NCBI RefSeq assembly: GCF_000423225.1
Contig: NZ_AUHO01000006.1
Span: 620,001 to 684,000, forward strand
Length of the DNA: 64,000 nt
Direction of reading: 5' to 3'
DNA from: Kaistia adipata DSM 17808
Lineage (GTDB): Bacteria > Pseudomonadota > Alphaproteobacteria > Rhizobiales > Kaistiaceae
The notes under the pieces were generated by a model, which saw only the letters and a list, made by a program, of their open reading frames with translations, was not told the origin of the DNA and searched no databases. Below, piece after piece: positions 21,353-29,240 of the stretch (positions are counted from its first letter, which is position 1; every line of letters starts with the position of its first letter). The position numbers were made by a program, and so were the translations under genes.

Positions 21353-22312
21353 TTACTTCAGCTCGCCGAGACGTTCGGCGATGTTGAGGTTGTCCTTGGT
21401 GATCGCGACCGGCGTCAGCAGGGTCACGGCCTCGGCCGGCTTCTTGCCGTCCTTGATGAAGGCGACCAGCGTGTCGACGCCCATCGCGCTCTGCTTGCCC
21501 GGGAACTGCTCGATCGTGGCGGTCAGGCCGCCGTCACGAACCTGGCCGAGGGCCTCCGGCAGCGCGTCGAAGCCGATGATGGCGATGCCCGACAGGTTGC
21601 GGGCCTTGACCGCTTCCATCGCGCCGAGCGCCATGTCGTCATTGGCGGCGACGATGACCTTGGGCGCTTCCGGCAGGGCGGCGAGCGCCGCTTCCGTGAC
21701 CGACAGGCCCTTGGCGCGGTCGAAGCCGGCCGTCTGCTCGAACACGATCTTGTACTTGTCGGCGGCCTTGTCGAGGACGTTGTGCAGGCCCTTGTTGCGG
21801 TCGATCGCCGGCGAGGCGCCCGACTGGCCCTGCAGGTTCACGATGGTGGCGCCATCGGGATAGAGCTTCATGATCAGCTCGGCCTGAGCCTCGCCGCCCT
21901 TGACGTTGTCGGCGCCGATATGGGCGAGGATGCCCTCGACCTGGGCGACGCGACGGTCAACGGTGACGACCGGGATGCCGGCCTCGACGGCCTGGGCCAG
22001 CGCCGGCGCCATGGCGTCGACTTCGTTCGGGCTGATGACGATGCCCTTCACGCCGCGGGCGATCGCCGCCTCGACGTCGGCCGTCTGCTTCGGCGAGGAA
22101 ACCTGGCCGTCGCTCTCGATCGCGGTGACGCCCTGCTTCTCGGCCTCGGCCTTGAAGGCGTTCATCATGTGCACGAAGAACGGAAAGGTCAGGCCGGGAA
22201 CCGAGGTCAGGATCTCGATCTTGTCCTGGGCGACGGCAGGCGCCGGCGCCGTCGACATGGCCGCGAGCGCGATCGCGCCGGCAGCAAGGACCGACCTTGC
22301 AATATTCGACAT
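21353..22312 (-). CDS. Periplasmic sugar-binding protein of the CUT2 ABC transporter
   Basis: This 319-residue substrate-binding protein of the RbsB/LacI-like fold begins at 22312 with an excellent GGAGGAAG ribosome-binding site. The signal peptide ends in PAPAVAQ. The first strand IEILTSVPGLTFPFFVHMMNAFKAEAEKQG, GIVISPNEVDAM, and the hinge-proximal VVTVDRRV and ANDDMALGAMEAVK all fit type I sugar-binding proteins. It delivers the sugar to the permease and ATPase encoded downstream. A palindrome 86 nt upstream may be the operator of the operon. No dedicated regulator or catabolic gene is adjacent, so the substrate remains open. Confidence 0.93.
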   Translation of the reverse strand: MSNIARSVLAAGAIALAAMSTAPAPAVAQDKIEILTSVPGLTFPFFVHMMNAFKAEAEKQGVTAIESDGQVSSPKQTADVEAAIARGVKGIVISPNEVDAMAPALAQAVEAGIPVVTVDRRVAQVEGILAHIGADNVKGGEAQAELIMKLYPDGATIVNLQGQSGASPAIDRNKGLHNVLDKAADKYKIVFEQTAGFDRAKGLSVTEAALAALPEAPKVIVAANDDMALGAMEAVKARNLSGIAIIGFDALPEALGQVRDGGLTATIEQFPGKQSAMGVDTLVAFIKDGKKPAEAVTLLTPVAITKDNLNIAERLGELK

Positions 22313-22397
22313 TTTACTTCCTCCCATGCCCTCTCTTATCCGGGGCTGAAGAAGAGAATGCCGCAGGTCGAGCCATCATTCAAACGGAATTCTGAAC

Positions 22398-22416
22398 TTT
22401 GCACGCGCTGTGCAAA
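22398..22416. promoter_or_regulatory. Inverted repeat TTTGCAC-N5-GTGCAAA upstream of the sugar transporter operon
   Basis: A perfect 7-bp inverted repeat with a 5-nt centre lies in the 295-bp gap between the binding protein (minus) and the DUF3626 gene (plus). Its size and symmetry fit an operator for a dimeric regulator, for example of the LacI or GntR type. The assignment is by position only. Confidence 0.45.
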
Positions 22417-22607
22417 ATCAGGGCAGAAACATCTCGCACTGCACAAGTAAACGCCGCTCCACCCGCCGGCTCACCCTGCCCGGCCACTCGGGCGCCTCTA
22501 CGGCAGATGCGAGCCGGCATTGGGTCGAAGCGGCGCATCCGTCCCCGTCGGTGATGGGCGGCGTGTCAGTGGATCTTCCATCTCGCCCTTGCTATGCACG
22601 CAGGGCC

Positions 22608-23435
22608 ATGAACGCCTTCGTCGAACGCGCTCTCACCCATCTCCGCCAGTTCTCCGCACCGGCGCGGGACGGCGCGGCGCATCCGATCACGCTGAACTTC
22701 CACCCGGACATCGGCGTTGCAGGCAGCACGGTCATCCAGCTGCTCGCCCGGCATGGCACCTATCGCTCCCAGTTCGAGACCGGCACCAGCAGCGGCGGCC
22801 TGACAGCCTATCGGGGCGGCGATCGCTGGAATTGGGAGAGCCGGATCTTCGGAGGCGCCTATGACGACGGCGATCCCTCGCTGCGACCGAAATATGGCGC
22901 GCTGAACTATCGGGACGACCCTGTCGGCGGATCACGCCGCTTCGGCTCTTCCCACTTTCGCCTCGCGTCACACGTCCGTTCCCGCGCGTCGTTCTGCTAT
23001 CCGGACAGCCATTGGCAGCCGAGCGATTTCGCCGTCGGCGATGCCGGCCCGCTCATCGCCATGGCCAAGGCGAATAGCAGAGACCTCGACCCGTGGCTCG
23101 ACAACTACATCGAGGCCCACGTCCACGGCCCCCTGCATATCGGCGAGGATGTCGACGCTCTCGTCCTCGATCCCTCGTTTCGCGGAACGATGATCGAGGA
23201 CGTCGCGAGTTCGCTCGGCTGCCGGGTGGAATGGCATGACGGCTTCCGCCTGCCGCTCGAGCGGGTCGATGACTGCGAACAGTTTCGGGGACCGGACGCC
23301 GCCAGCGCCATCGCGCGGATCGCAGAGAACGAGATCGTGACGCCGGAGATCCTATGGCGCGCCCGCGATCGCCGGCTCGACTACCAGACGGCGAAATGGG
23401 TCTGGCATTGCATGGCGCGATACGGGCATCCCTGA
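22608..23435 (+). CDS. DUF3626 domain-containing protein
   Basis: This 275-residue protein has the features I recall for DUF3626: YRSQFETGTSSGGLTAYRGGDRWNWESRIFGGAYD (about residues 51-86, split here into its conserved parts YRSQFETG, GGLTAY and FGGAYD), then PKYGALNYRDD and GGSRRFGSSHFRL. No signal peptide or membrane helix is visible. The family has no established activity. I start at the ATG at 22608 because similarity begins soon after (MNAFVERALTHLRQF); the frame is open further upstream to 22410. It stands alone between a sugar transporter operon and a kinase-like gene. Confidence 0.75.
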   Translation: MNAFVERALTHLRQFSAPARDGAAHPITLNFHPDIGVAGSTVIQLLARHGTYRSQFETGTSSGGLTAYRGGDRWNWESRIFGGAYDDGDPSLRPKYGALNYRDDPVGGSRRFGSSHFRLASHVRSRASFCYPDSHWQPSDFAVGDAGPLIAMAKANSRDLDPWLDNYIEAHVHGPLHIGEDVDALVLDPSFRGTMIEDVASSLGCRVEWHDGFRLPLERVDDCEQFRGPDAASAIARIAENEIVTPEILWRARDRRLDYQTAKWVWHCMARYGHP

Positions 23436-23457
23436 ACCGCGCAACCGTTCTGTGCGT

Positions 23458-24266
23458 TCATCGGTCCAGCTCCGCCTGCGCCAGCGCGCCGACGGCAAGC
23501 GTGAGCGCCGGATCGCCGCCATCCTCGACGTGCCAGGCAGCCGACAGGCCGGCATAGGCCACGATCCATTGCAGCAATCGGCGCGGCTCGAGGTTGGCCG
23601 CTTCGCTCACGACGCGGAGCTGGCGGGCGAGGCGGCCGGGCGCCAGCGCCACGCCGGCATCGGGGTTGCAGAAGAGGTTGGCGAAGTCGAAACCGCGCTC
23701 GCCATGGAGCCGCTTCGGATCGATCGCCAGGAACCCGCGCGGGCCGGCGTCGAGAACGTTGCCGTGGTGCAGATCGCCATGCAGCACGCGCACGTCGCGT
23801 GGATCGTCGAGCAGGATTCTCGCCAGCGCGGCGGCATCGGCGAAATGGCCGCCCTGCCCCGCCGCGACGATGAGCGATCGGAACCGGCGCTCCAGCGGGA
23901 TGAGCTCGGGCGGCGGCGTGGCGCGCGGCGCATGCAGCCGGGCCGCGACCTCGCAGAGGATGCGGCTTGCCGTATCGTCCGCGCCGCTCCGCGCCATCCC
24001 GGCCAGCGAGCGCGGCCCTTCGGCGCGCTCCATCAGCAGCGCGTCGCCATCATGGTCGATGACCCGCACGGCGCCGTCGCCATCCCACCAGACGAGCAGC
24101 AGGCCGCCGAAGCGCTCCTCCTCGGCATGGGAGAGCTTCAGCATCATGGCCTCGCCGTCGCGCCGCACCGGCAACAGGCGACTCCATAGGTGTCAATCGG
24201 CGCGCCGTCAGGCACGAGCCGCCAGCGTCGCAGATAGGGTTCGAATGGCTGACCGACCTGCGGCAT
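23458..24266 (-). pseudogene. Frameshifted streptomycin 6-kinase / APH(6)-family gene
   Basis: The main frame (23458-24174) encodes the kinase core: LLLVWWDGDGAVRVIDHDGDALLMERA, the catalytic loop VLHGDLHHGNVL, and AIDPKRLHGERGFDF, all typical of the aminoglycoside/hydroxyurea 6-phosphotransferase family. It has no convincing start of its own. The missing N-terminus (MPQVGQPFEPYLRRW...DGAPIDTYG) is present in a different frame from 24266 and breaks off near 24184. One extra base after TATGG there would join IDTYG to SRLLPVRRDG as in intact homologues. So the gene carries a 1-nt deletion, or the sequence has an error. As written, no full-length kinase can be made. Confidence 0.8.
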
Positions 24267-24369
24267 GCGGTCCCTTTCCTGGCTCCCGGGCTGCATCGGC
24301 GCCTCCCGCGCTATCTCGCGCGGAACCGGCGCGGCATACTCCAAGAACGATTCATGATGCGAAAATGAG

Positions 24370-25149
24370 ATGACTGAAAACAAACCCAATACACCCCAGA
24401 TGGATTCGCCATCCTACCGCCTGCCGGCGCTCGACGCCGACTTCCTGCTCGGCGACTCGATGCGCGGCGTGCGCTTCCTGCTCGAATACGCCAAGGCCGA
24501 GGAGATCCTGCGCCGCTGGGGCGTGCGCTCGACCATCGTCGTGTTCGGCAGCGCCCGCATCCACGAGGACGGCGTCGGCCAGCACGCCCGCTGGTACGAG
24601 GAGGCGCGCGCCGTCGGCCGCATCGTCTCGGAACGCGGCGGCGCGCTCGTCTCGAACGGCACGTTCCGCGACAACGTCATCGCCACGGGCGGCGGCCCGG
24701 GCATCATGGCGGCCGCCAATCGCGGCGCGGCCGACGCCGGCGCGCCTTCGATCGGCTTCAACATCACGCTGCCGCACGAGCAGGCGCCGAACTCCTTCTC
24801 GACGCCGGAGCTCACCTTCCGCTTCCACTATTTCGCGATGCGCAAGATGCATCTCGCCATGCGCGCCAACGCGCTGGTCGTGTTTCCCGGCGGCTTCGGC
24901 ACGTTCGACGAGCTGTTCGAGCTGCTGACGCTGCGCCAGACCGGCAAGGCGCCGGCGATCCCGATCGTGCTGTTCGATCGCGCCTACTGGACCAAGGTCG
25001 TCAATTTCGACGCCCTGGTCGAGGAAGGCATGATCGCCCGGAAGGATCTCGAGCTGTTCGACTTCGCCGAGACGGCGGAGGAAGTCTGGCAAAAGCTCTC
25101 GGCGGCCGGCATCGGCCTGCACGAGGGCGAGCAGGCCGGCGACGCCTGA
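24370..25149 (+). CDS. LOG family protein (TIGR00730-type, putative lysine-decarboxylase-like fold)
   Basis: This 259-residue Rossmann-fold protein has the family motifs GGGPGIMAAANRGA and PGGFGTFDELFELLT. LOG-type enzymes release free cytokinin bases from cytokinin nucleotides or hydrolyse related nucleoside monophosphates; the older name lysine decarboxylase is a misannotation. The N-terminal extension (about 50 residues before STIVVFGSARI) marks the longer bacterial type, for which a nucleotide 5'-monophosphate nucleosidase role is likely but unproven. It is divergent from the broken kinase gene, with a hairpin terminator behind it. Confidence 0.88.
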   Translation: MTENKPNTPQMDSPSYRLPALDADFLLGDSMRGVRFLLEYAKAEEILRRWGVRSTIVVFGSARIHEDGVGQHARWYEEARAVGRIVSERGGALVSNGTFRDNVIATGGGPGIMAAANRGAADAGAPSIGFNITLPHEQAPNSFSTPELTFRFHYFAMRKMHLAMRANALVVFPGGFGTFDELFELLTLRQTGKAPAIPIVLFDRAYWTKVVNFDALVEEGMIARKDLELFDFAETAEEVWQKLSAAGIGLHEGEQAGDA

Positions 25150-25157
25150 CCGCCGCC

Positions 25158-25186
25158 GCTAGCCGCAGCCTCGCGCCGCGGCTAGC
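25158..25186 (+). terminator. Hairpin terminator after the LOG gene
   Basis: Perfect 9-bp stem gctagccgc/gcggctagc with an 11-nt loop, 8 nt after the stop codon, followed by TTCTTG. The T-run is weak. Confidence 0.5.
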
Positions 25187-25223
25187 TTCTTGAAACCGCC
25201 GTCCGCGCCGCCCGAGGCCCCTG

Positions 25224-25865
25224 ATGATATCAACGATCACGCCCTTCGCCGCGCTCCTCGCCATCCTGGGAGCGCTGCTGATCGGCGCGATCAGCCCCGG
25301 CCCCAGCTTCGTCTTCGTCGTCCGCACCGCCGTGGCGCAATCGCGCGCCGAGGGCATCGCCTCGGCGTTCGGCATGGGCGTCGGCGCCATGATCTTCGGC
25401 CTGCTCGCTCTGCTCGGCCTGCGCACGCTGATGACCGAGGCCGCCGGCCTCTACATGGTCCTGAAGATCGTCGGCGGGCTCTACCTGGTCTATCTCGCGA
25501 TCCGGATCTGGCGCGGCGCCAGGGAGCCGATCTCGGTCGCGCAGGGCGGCGCGACCGGCGTGTCCAGCCTCGGCCGCGCCTTCGGGATGGCGCTCGCCAC
25601 CCAGATGAGCAATCCCAAGATCATCGCCGTGTTCGGCGCCGTCTTCGCCGCCCTGCTGCCGGCCTCGCGCCCGCTCTGGCTCGACCTGTCGCTGCCGGCG
25701 CTGATCTTCGTGCAGGAGACGGCCTGGTACGCGCTGGTGGCGCTCGCCTTCTCGGCGACGCGTCCCCGCGCGCTCTATCTCGGCGCCAAGACCTGGCTCG
25801 ACCGCACGGCGGGCGCCGTGATCGGCGCGCTCGGCATCCGCCTCATCCTCGAAGCACGCGGATGA
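25224..25865 (+). CDS. LysE family translocator
   Basis: This 213-residue protein has six predicted membrane helices and the LysE/RhtB hallmark AISPGPSFVFVVRTAVAQSRAEG near the N-terminus, then ALATQMSNPKIIAVFGAVF. Members export amino acids or derivatives (lysine, homoserine, threonine, cysteine metabolites). The substrate cannot be inferred. The stop TGA overlaps the ATG of the next gene (ATGA at 25862-25865), so the transporter and the DNA-glycosylase-like protein are translationally coupled, a surprising pairing. Confidence 0.92.
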   Translation: MISTITPFAALLAILGALLIGAISPGPSFVFVVRTAVAQSRAEGIASAFGMGVGAMIFGLLALLGLRTLMTEAAGLYMVLKIVGGLYLVYLAIRIWRGAREPISVAQGGATGVSSLGRAFGMALATQMSNPKIIAVFGAVFAALLPASRPLWLDLSLPALIFVQETAWYALVALAFSATRPRALYLGAKTWLDRTAGAVIGALGIRLILEARG

Positions 25866-26977
25866 CAAGGGCGCCGGAAACCCTCACCCGGCGCGCCCTG
25901 AACCGGGCCCTGCTGGCGCGCCAGATGCTGCTTCGGCGGACATCGCTGGATGCCGAGCAGGCCGTCGAGCACCTGCTCGGGCTTCAGTCGCAGATCCCCG
26001 ACAATCCCTATGTCGCGCTCTGGTCGCGGCTGGACGGCTTCGACCCGCACGCGCTTTCGGCCCTGACCGAACAGAGAAAGCTCGTCCGGATCGCGCTGAT
26101 GCGCGGCACGCTGCATCTCGTCAGCGTGCGGGACGCGGTAGCGCTGCGCCCCGTGATGCAGAAGGTGTTCGAGCGCAACATGACGGCGGGCAGCGTCTAC
26201 GGGAAGGCACTGACCGACATCGACATGGAGGCGCTGATACGCGCCGGACGACAGGCGATTGAAGAAAAACCGCGATCCAACAAGGCGTTGGAAGCGATCC
26301 TTGAACCCATGTTTCCGGATCGCGACGGCCATGCGCTGTCGCAGGCGGTGCGCGCCGCGCTGCCGCTCGTCCAGGTCACGCCGCGCGGGCTCTGGCGACG
26401 CGGCGGCCTCGCCATCTCGACCACGCTGGAAAGCTGGACCGGCGTAGGGCTCGCGGAAAACGACACGCCGGACGCGACGCTGCTGCGCTATCTCGCGGCG
26501 TTCGGCCCCGCCTCGGTCGCCGACATGCAGGCCTGGTCGGGGCTGACGCGGCTCGCCGGCGCCGTCGCTCGCCTGCGGCCGCAGCTGGTCGAGTTCCGCG
26601 ACGAGGACGGCCACGTGCTCTACGACCTACCGGATGCGCCGCGGCCCGACGCGGAGACCGCGGCGCCGCCACGCTTCCTGCCGGACTACGACAACGCGCT
26701 GCTCGGACATGATGATCGCCGCCGCGTCATCGACGACGCACACCGGCTGCATTTCAAGAAGGTGAATGGCCTGCTGCCGGCCTTCCTGGTCGACGGCAGG
26801 GTCGCAGGCTGCTGGCTGCTCGATCGCGACAAGAGCGGCGCGCGGCTCGCGATCACGCCGCTGGTCGCGCTTCAGCGGCGCGAGCGCGAGGCGCTGGCGG
26901 AGGAAGCGGAGGCCCTCCTCGCCTTCCACGAGCCGGACGCGCCAGCACGCGACATCCATTTCGTCGACGCGCGCTAG
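25862..26977 (+). CDS. AlkZ-like winged-helix DNA glycosylase (HTH_42 family)
   Basis: This 371-residue protein belongs to the winged-helix DNA-binding HTH_42 family that includes AlkZ and YcaQ. The sequence GLQSQIPDNPYVALWSRL places Gln42 and Gln44 in the QxQ motif that distinguishes AlkZ-like glycosylases from the QxD YcaQ type. Other family stretches are LVRIALMRGTLHLVS, LVQVTPRGLWRRGG and LPDYDNALLGHDDR. AlkZ excises interstrand crosslinks and bulky adducts formed by natural products, and homologues often give self-protection. Here the ATG at 25862 overlaps the LysE-type exporter stop, with no biosynthetic cluster in sight. Enzymatic activity is inferred from the motif. Confidence 0.82.
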   Translation: MTRAPETLTRRALNRALLARQMLLRRTSLDAEQAVEHLLGLQSQIPDNPYVALWSRLDGFDPHALSALTEQRKLVRIALMRGTLHLVSVRDAVALRPVMQKVFERNMTAGSVYGKALTDIDMEALIRAGRQAIEEKPRSNKALEAILEPMFPDRDGHALSQAVRAALPLVQVTPRGLWRRGGLAISTTLESWTGVGLAENDTPDATLLRYLAAFGPASVADMQAWSGLTRLAGAVARLRPQLVEFRDEDGHVLYDLPDAPRPDAETAAPPRFLPDYDNALLGHDDRRRVIDDAHRLHFKKVNGLLPAFLVDGRVAGCWLLDRDKSGARLAITPLVALQRREREALAEEAEALLAFHEPDAPARDIHFVDAR

Positions 26978-27012
26978 GCGCGTCGACGTTCATGTCTTCC
27001 CGAGGGGCTGGA

Positions 27013-27345
27013 TCAGTAGCCGGCCATGCGGCGATATTCGGCCGCGCGGGCGGCCGCCTGCGACGCCGGCACCAGCGCGTAGCCGCGCTGGCCCATGCAG
27101 GCCTCGGCGGCGCGCAGCGCGGCGTTGTCGCCCGGCGCCTGGACGCAGGTGGCGCGGTCGGCCGCGAACTGGTCGGCGAGGGCCGGATTGGCGCGGCCGC
27201 TCTGGCCGTCCTTGCGTACCCAGGTGAGGGCCTCGGAAACCGGCGCGACATTGGACGGCGCAACCGGAGCCGGGCGCGACGAAACGCAGCCAGCCAAGGT
27301 GATGGCAGCGAGCACTGCGACCACTGCGGAGTTCAAATGATTCAT
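27013..27345 (-). CDS. Small lipoprotein of unknown function
   Basis: This 110-residue protein begins MNHLNSAVVAVLAAITLAGC, a signal peptide with lipobox LAGC, so Cys20 should be lipidated. The mature part contains WVRKDGQSGRANPALADQFAADRATC and EACMGQRGYALVP, a pattern with two Cys that occurs in many small alphaproteobacterial envelope lipoproteins. I know of no defined role. It is convergent with the AlkZ-like gene and lies downstream of the SulP gene on the same strand, but 137 nt apart and probably separately transcribed. Confidence 0.75.
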   Translation of the reverse strand: MNHLNSAVVAVLAAITLAGCVSSRPAPVAPSNVAPVSEALTWVRKDGQSGRANPALADQFAADRATCVQAPGDNAALRAAEACMGQRGYALVPASQAAARAAEYRRMAGY

Positions 27346-27482
27346 CGGGGAGATTTCTCTGTTCAAGACGTTTCGTTCGGGGGCACGCACCGGACGCGAC
27401 GGATACACGGACGCAATAGCGTAACAGAGTTGTGACGGGTTTGCGACCGATTGGCGCGGCCCTTCCGGGTTCCCCCGCTGCC

Positions 27483-28964
27483 TCAATGACTTGGCGCCGC
27501 GGCCGTTCCGTCCTTGTCGTGCGTGCCGAAGCGCTCGACCATGGTGGCGCTCGCCGCGTTGAGGCCGACCACCTCCACCGTCAGGCCGCGGGCCCGCGCC
27601 TTCAGCACCACCTTGTCGAGCGCGGCGATCGCCGAAATGTCCCAGAAATGCGCCGCGCCGACGTCGAAGACGACGCGCTCGACCGGCTCCTGCAGGTCGA
27701 CGGACTCCGACAGCGTTCCGGCGGAGGCGAAGAAGACCTGGCCCTCGACGCGATAGGTCCGGGTCTTGCCGTCCGCCGACAGCACCGAGGTCACGCGGCT
27801 CAGGCGCGCCACCTTGCCGGCAAAGAACACGCCCGAGAGGAGGACACCGACCAGAACGCCCTTGGCGAGGTCGTGCGTCGCGACCACCGTGCCGACCGTC
27901 GCCAGCATGACGATGGAGCTGGGCACCGGGTTGCTGCGGAGCCGCGCGATCGAGCGCCACTGGAAGGTGTTGATCGAGACCATGACCATCACCGCCGTCA
28001 GGGCGGCGACGGGCACCACCGCCAGCAGATCCTGCAACGCCACCAGCAGCACCAGCAGGAAGACGCCGGCGGTCAGCGTCGAGAGCCGCCCACGCGCGCC
28101 GGAGGAGACGTTGATCACCGACTGACCAATCATGGCGCAGCCGCCCATGCCACCGAACAGCGCCGAGGCGATGTTGGCGGCGCCCTGCCCCGCGCATTCG
28201 CGGTTCTTGTTGCTCGGCGTGTCGGTCATGTCGTCGAGGATCTGCGCGGTCAGGAGCGACTCGAGCAGGCCGACGGCGGCGAGCGTCAGCGCGACCGGCG
28301 CGATGATGCGCAGCGTGTCGAGATTGAACGGCACGTCCGGCAGCGCGAAGCTCGGCAGCGCCGAGGGAAGTTCGCCGAGATGGGCGACAGTGCGGACGTC
28401 GAGGCCGAGCGAGACGGCGACGATCGTGACGACGATGATCGCCACCAGCGGCGACGGCACGGCACGGGTGAAGCGCGGCAGGCCGTAGATAATGGCGAGG
28501 CCGAGCGCGATCAGCCCGTAGGTGGCCGGCGGCACGTTCACCAGTTCCGGCAGTTGCGCCATGAAGATCAGGATGGCCAGCGCATTGACGAAGCCGGTCA
28601 TCACCGACTGCGAGACGAAGCGCATCAGCCGCCCGAGTTTCAGCAGCGCCGCGACGATCTGGAACACGCCCATCAGGATGGTCGCGGCGAAGAGATACTG
28701 GATGCCGTGGTCGCGGACGAGACCGCTCATCAGCACGGCGGTCGCGGCGGTGGCGGCCGAGATCATCGCCGGACGGCCACCGGTGAAGGCGATGACGATG
28801 GCGATCACCACCGAGGCATAGAGGCCGATCTTGGGATCGACGCCGGCGATGACCGAGAAGCCGATCGCCTCGGGGATGAGCGCGAGGGCGACGACGAGGC
28901 CGGCGAGGAAATCGCGGCGCATGTTGGAAAACCAGTCGCGCTGGACGGTGGCAAGCCTGTTCAT
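27483..28964 (-). CDS. SulP family inorganic anion transporter with STAS domain
   Basis: This 493-residue protein has the SulP membrane domain: [50 protein letters not shown], and [25 protein letters not shown], over about 12-14 helices. A C-terminal STAS domain follows ([26 protein letters not shown]). SulP proteins move sulphate, bicarbonate or other anions, usually with H+ or Na+. The start at 28964 ([11 protein letters not shown]) gives the correct beginning; a longer reading to 29039 overlaps a structured leader and is rejected. The gene has an apparent promoter at 29110-29138 and an untranslated leader of about 140 nt with two stable hairpins, so cis-regulation by RNA is likely. Confidence 0.93.
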   Translation of the reverse strand: MNRLATVQRDWFSNMRRDFLAGLVVALALIPEAIGFSVIAGVDPKIGLYASVVIAIVIAFTGGRPAMISAATAATAVLMSGLVRDHGIQYLFAATILMGVFQIVAALLKLGRLMRFVSQSVMTGFVNALAILIFMAQLPELVNVPPATYGLIALGLAIIYGLPRFTRAVPSPLVAIIVVTIVAVSLGLDVRTVAHLGELPSALPSFALPDVPFNLDTLRIIAPVALTLAAVGLLESLLTAQILDDMTDTPSNKNRECAGQGAANIASALFGGMGGCAMIGQSVINVSSGARGRLSTLTAGVFLLVLLVALQDLLAVVPVAALTAVMVMVSINTFQWRSIARLRSNPVPSSIVMLATVGTVVATHDLAKGVLVGVLLSGVFFAGKVARLSRVTSVLSADGKTRTYRVEGQVFFASAGTLSESVDLQEPVERVVFDVGAAHFWDISAIAALDKVVLKARARGLTVEVVGLNAASATMVERFGTHDKDGTAAAPSH

Positions 28965-29103
28965 GGGATTTCTGACTGAGCAGCAGACGGGACATGTCGA
29001 CACGGCCTTTGCGGCGGTGCGGAGTTCCATCGCTGTCATCTGCGTGGTCCGGCGGATCGGCGGCCGGAAGAGCCACCCGGATTCGCACCGGGTCCTGTCG
29101 AAT
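28965..29103 (-). ncRNA. Structured 5' leader of the SulP gene, candidate cis-regulatory RNA (sul1-like)
   Basis: Between the predicted transcription start and the SulP ATG the minus strand folds into hairpin P1, ACCCGG/CCGGGT with a 7-nt loop (29075-29093), and hairpin P2, TCCGGC/GCCGGA with a 9-nt loop (29048-29068), followed by further pairing potential. A conserved RNA motif named sul1 has been described upstream of SulP genes in Alphaproteobacteria; I recall the association but cannot test the sequence against its model. The P1 loop contains TGCGAAT, which resembles a tRNA T-loop, but the rest is not a tRNA. Confidence 0.5.
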
Positions 29104-29109
29104 AAGCTT

Positions 29110-29138
29110 CCATAGACTTACCAAGCGGCAGGATGCAA
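29110..29138 (-). promoter_or_regulatory. Sigma-70-type promoter for the SulP transcript
   Basis: On the minus strand TTGCAT (29138-29133) and CTATGG (29115-29110) are 17 nt apart, placing the transcription start near 29103 and leaving a long leader before the ATG at 28964. Confidence 0.5.
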
Positions 29139-29240
29139 CAGCCGCAAGGCCACCGGTCGTCCTTCGATCGTTCTACTCTCGCGATACCACCGCCGCGCCA
29201 TCTCGTGTATGAAGATATTCCCTAGCGGAAGGAGGCCGGA

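Noticed and set aside
19007-22450. Open frame of 1147 codons on the plus strand across the sugar ABC transporter operon
   Set aside because: It is antisense to three well-supported genes with clear domains; long antisense frames are expected at this GC content. The translation is Arg/Ala/Asp-rich with no recognisable domain.
29075-29093. tRNA-like T-arm (GGTGCGAATCC) in the SulP leader
   Set aside because: No acceptor stem, anticodon arm or D arm can be drawn around it; it fits better as a hairpin of an mRNA leader.
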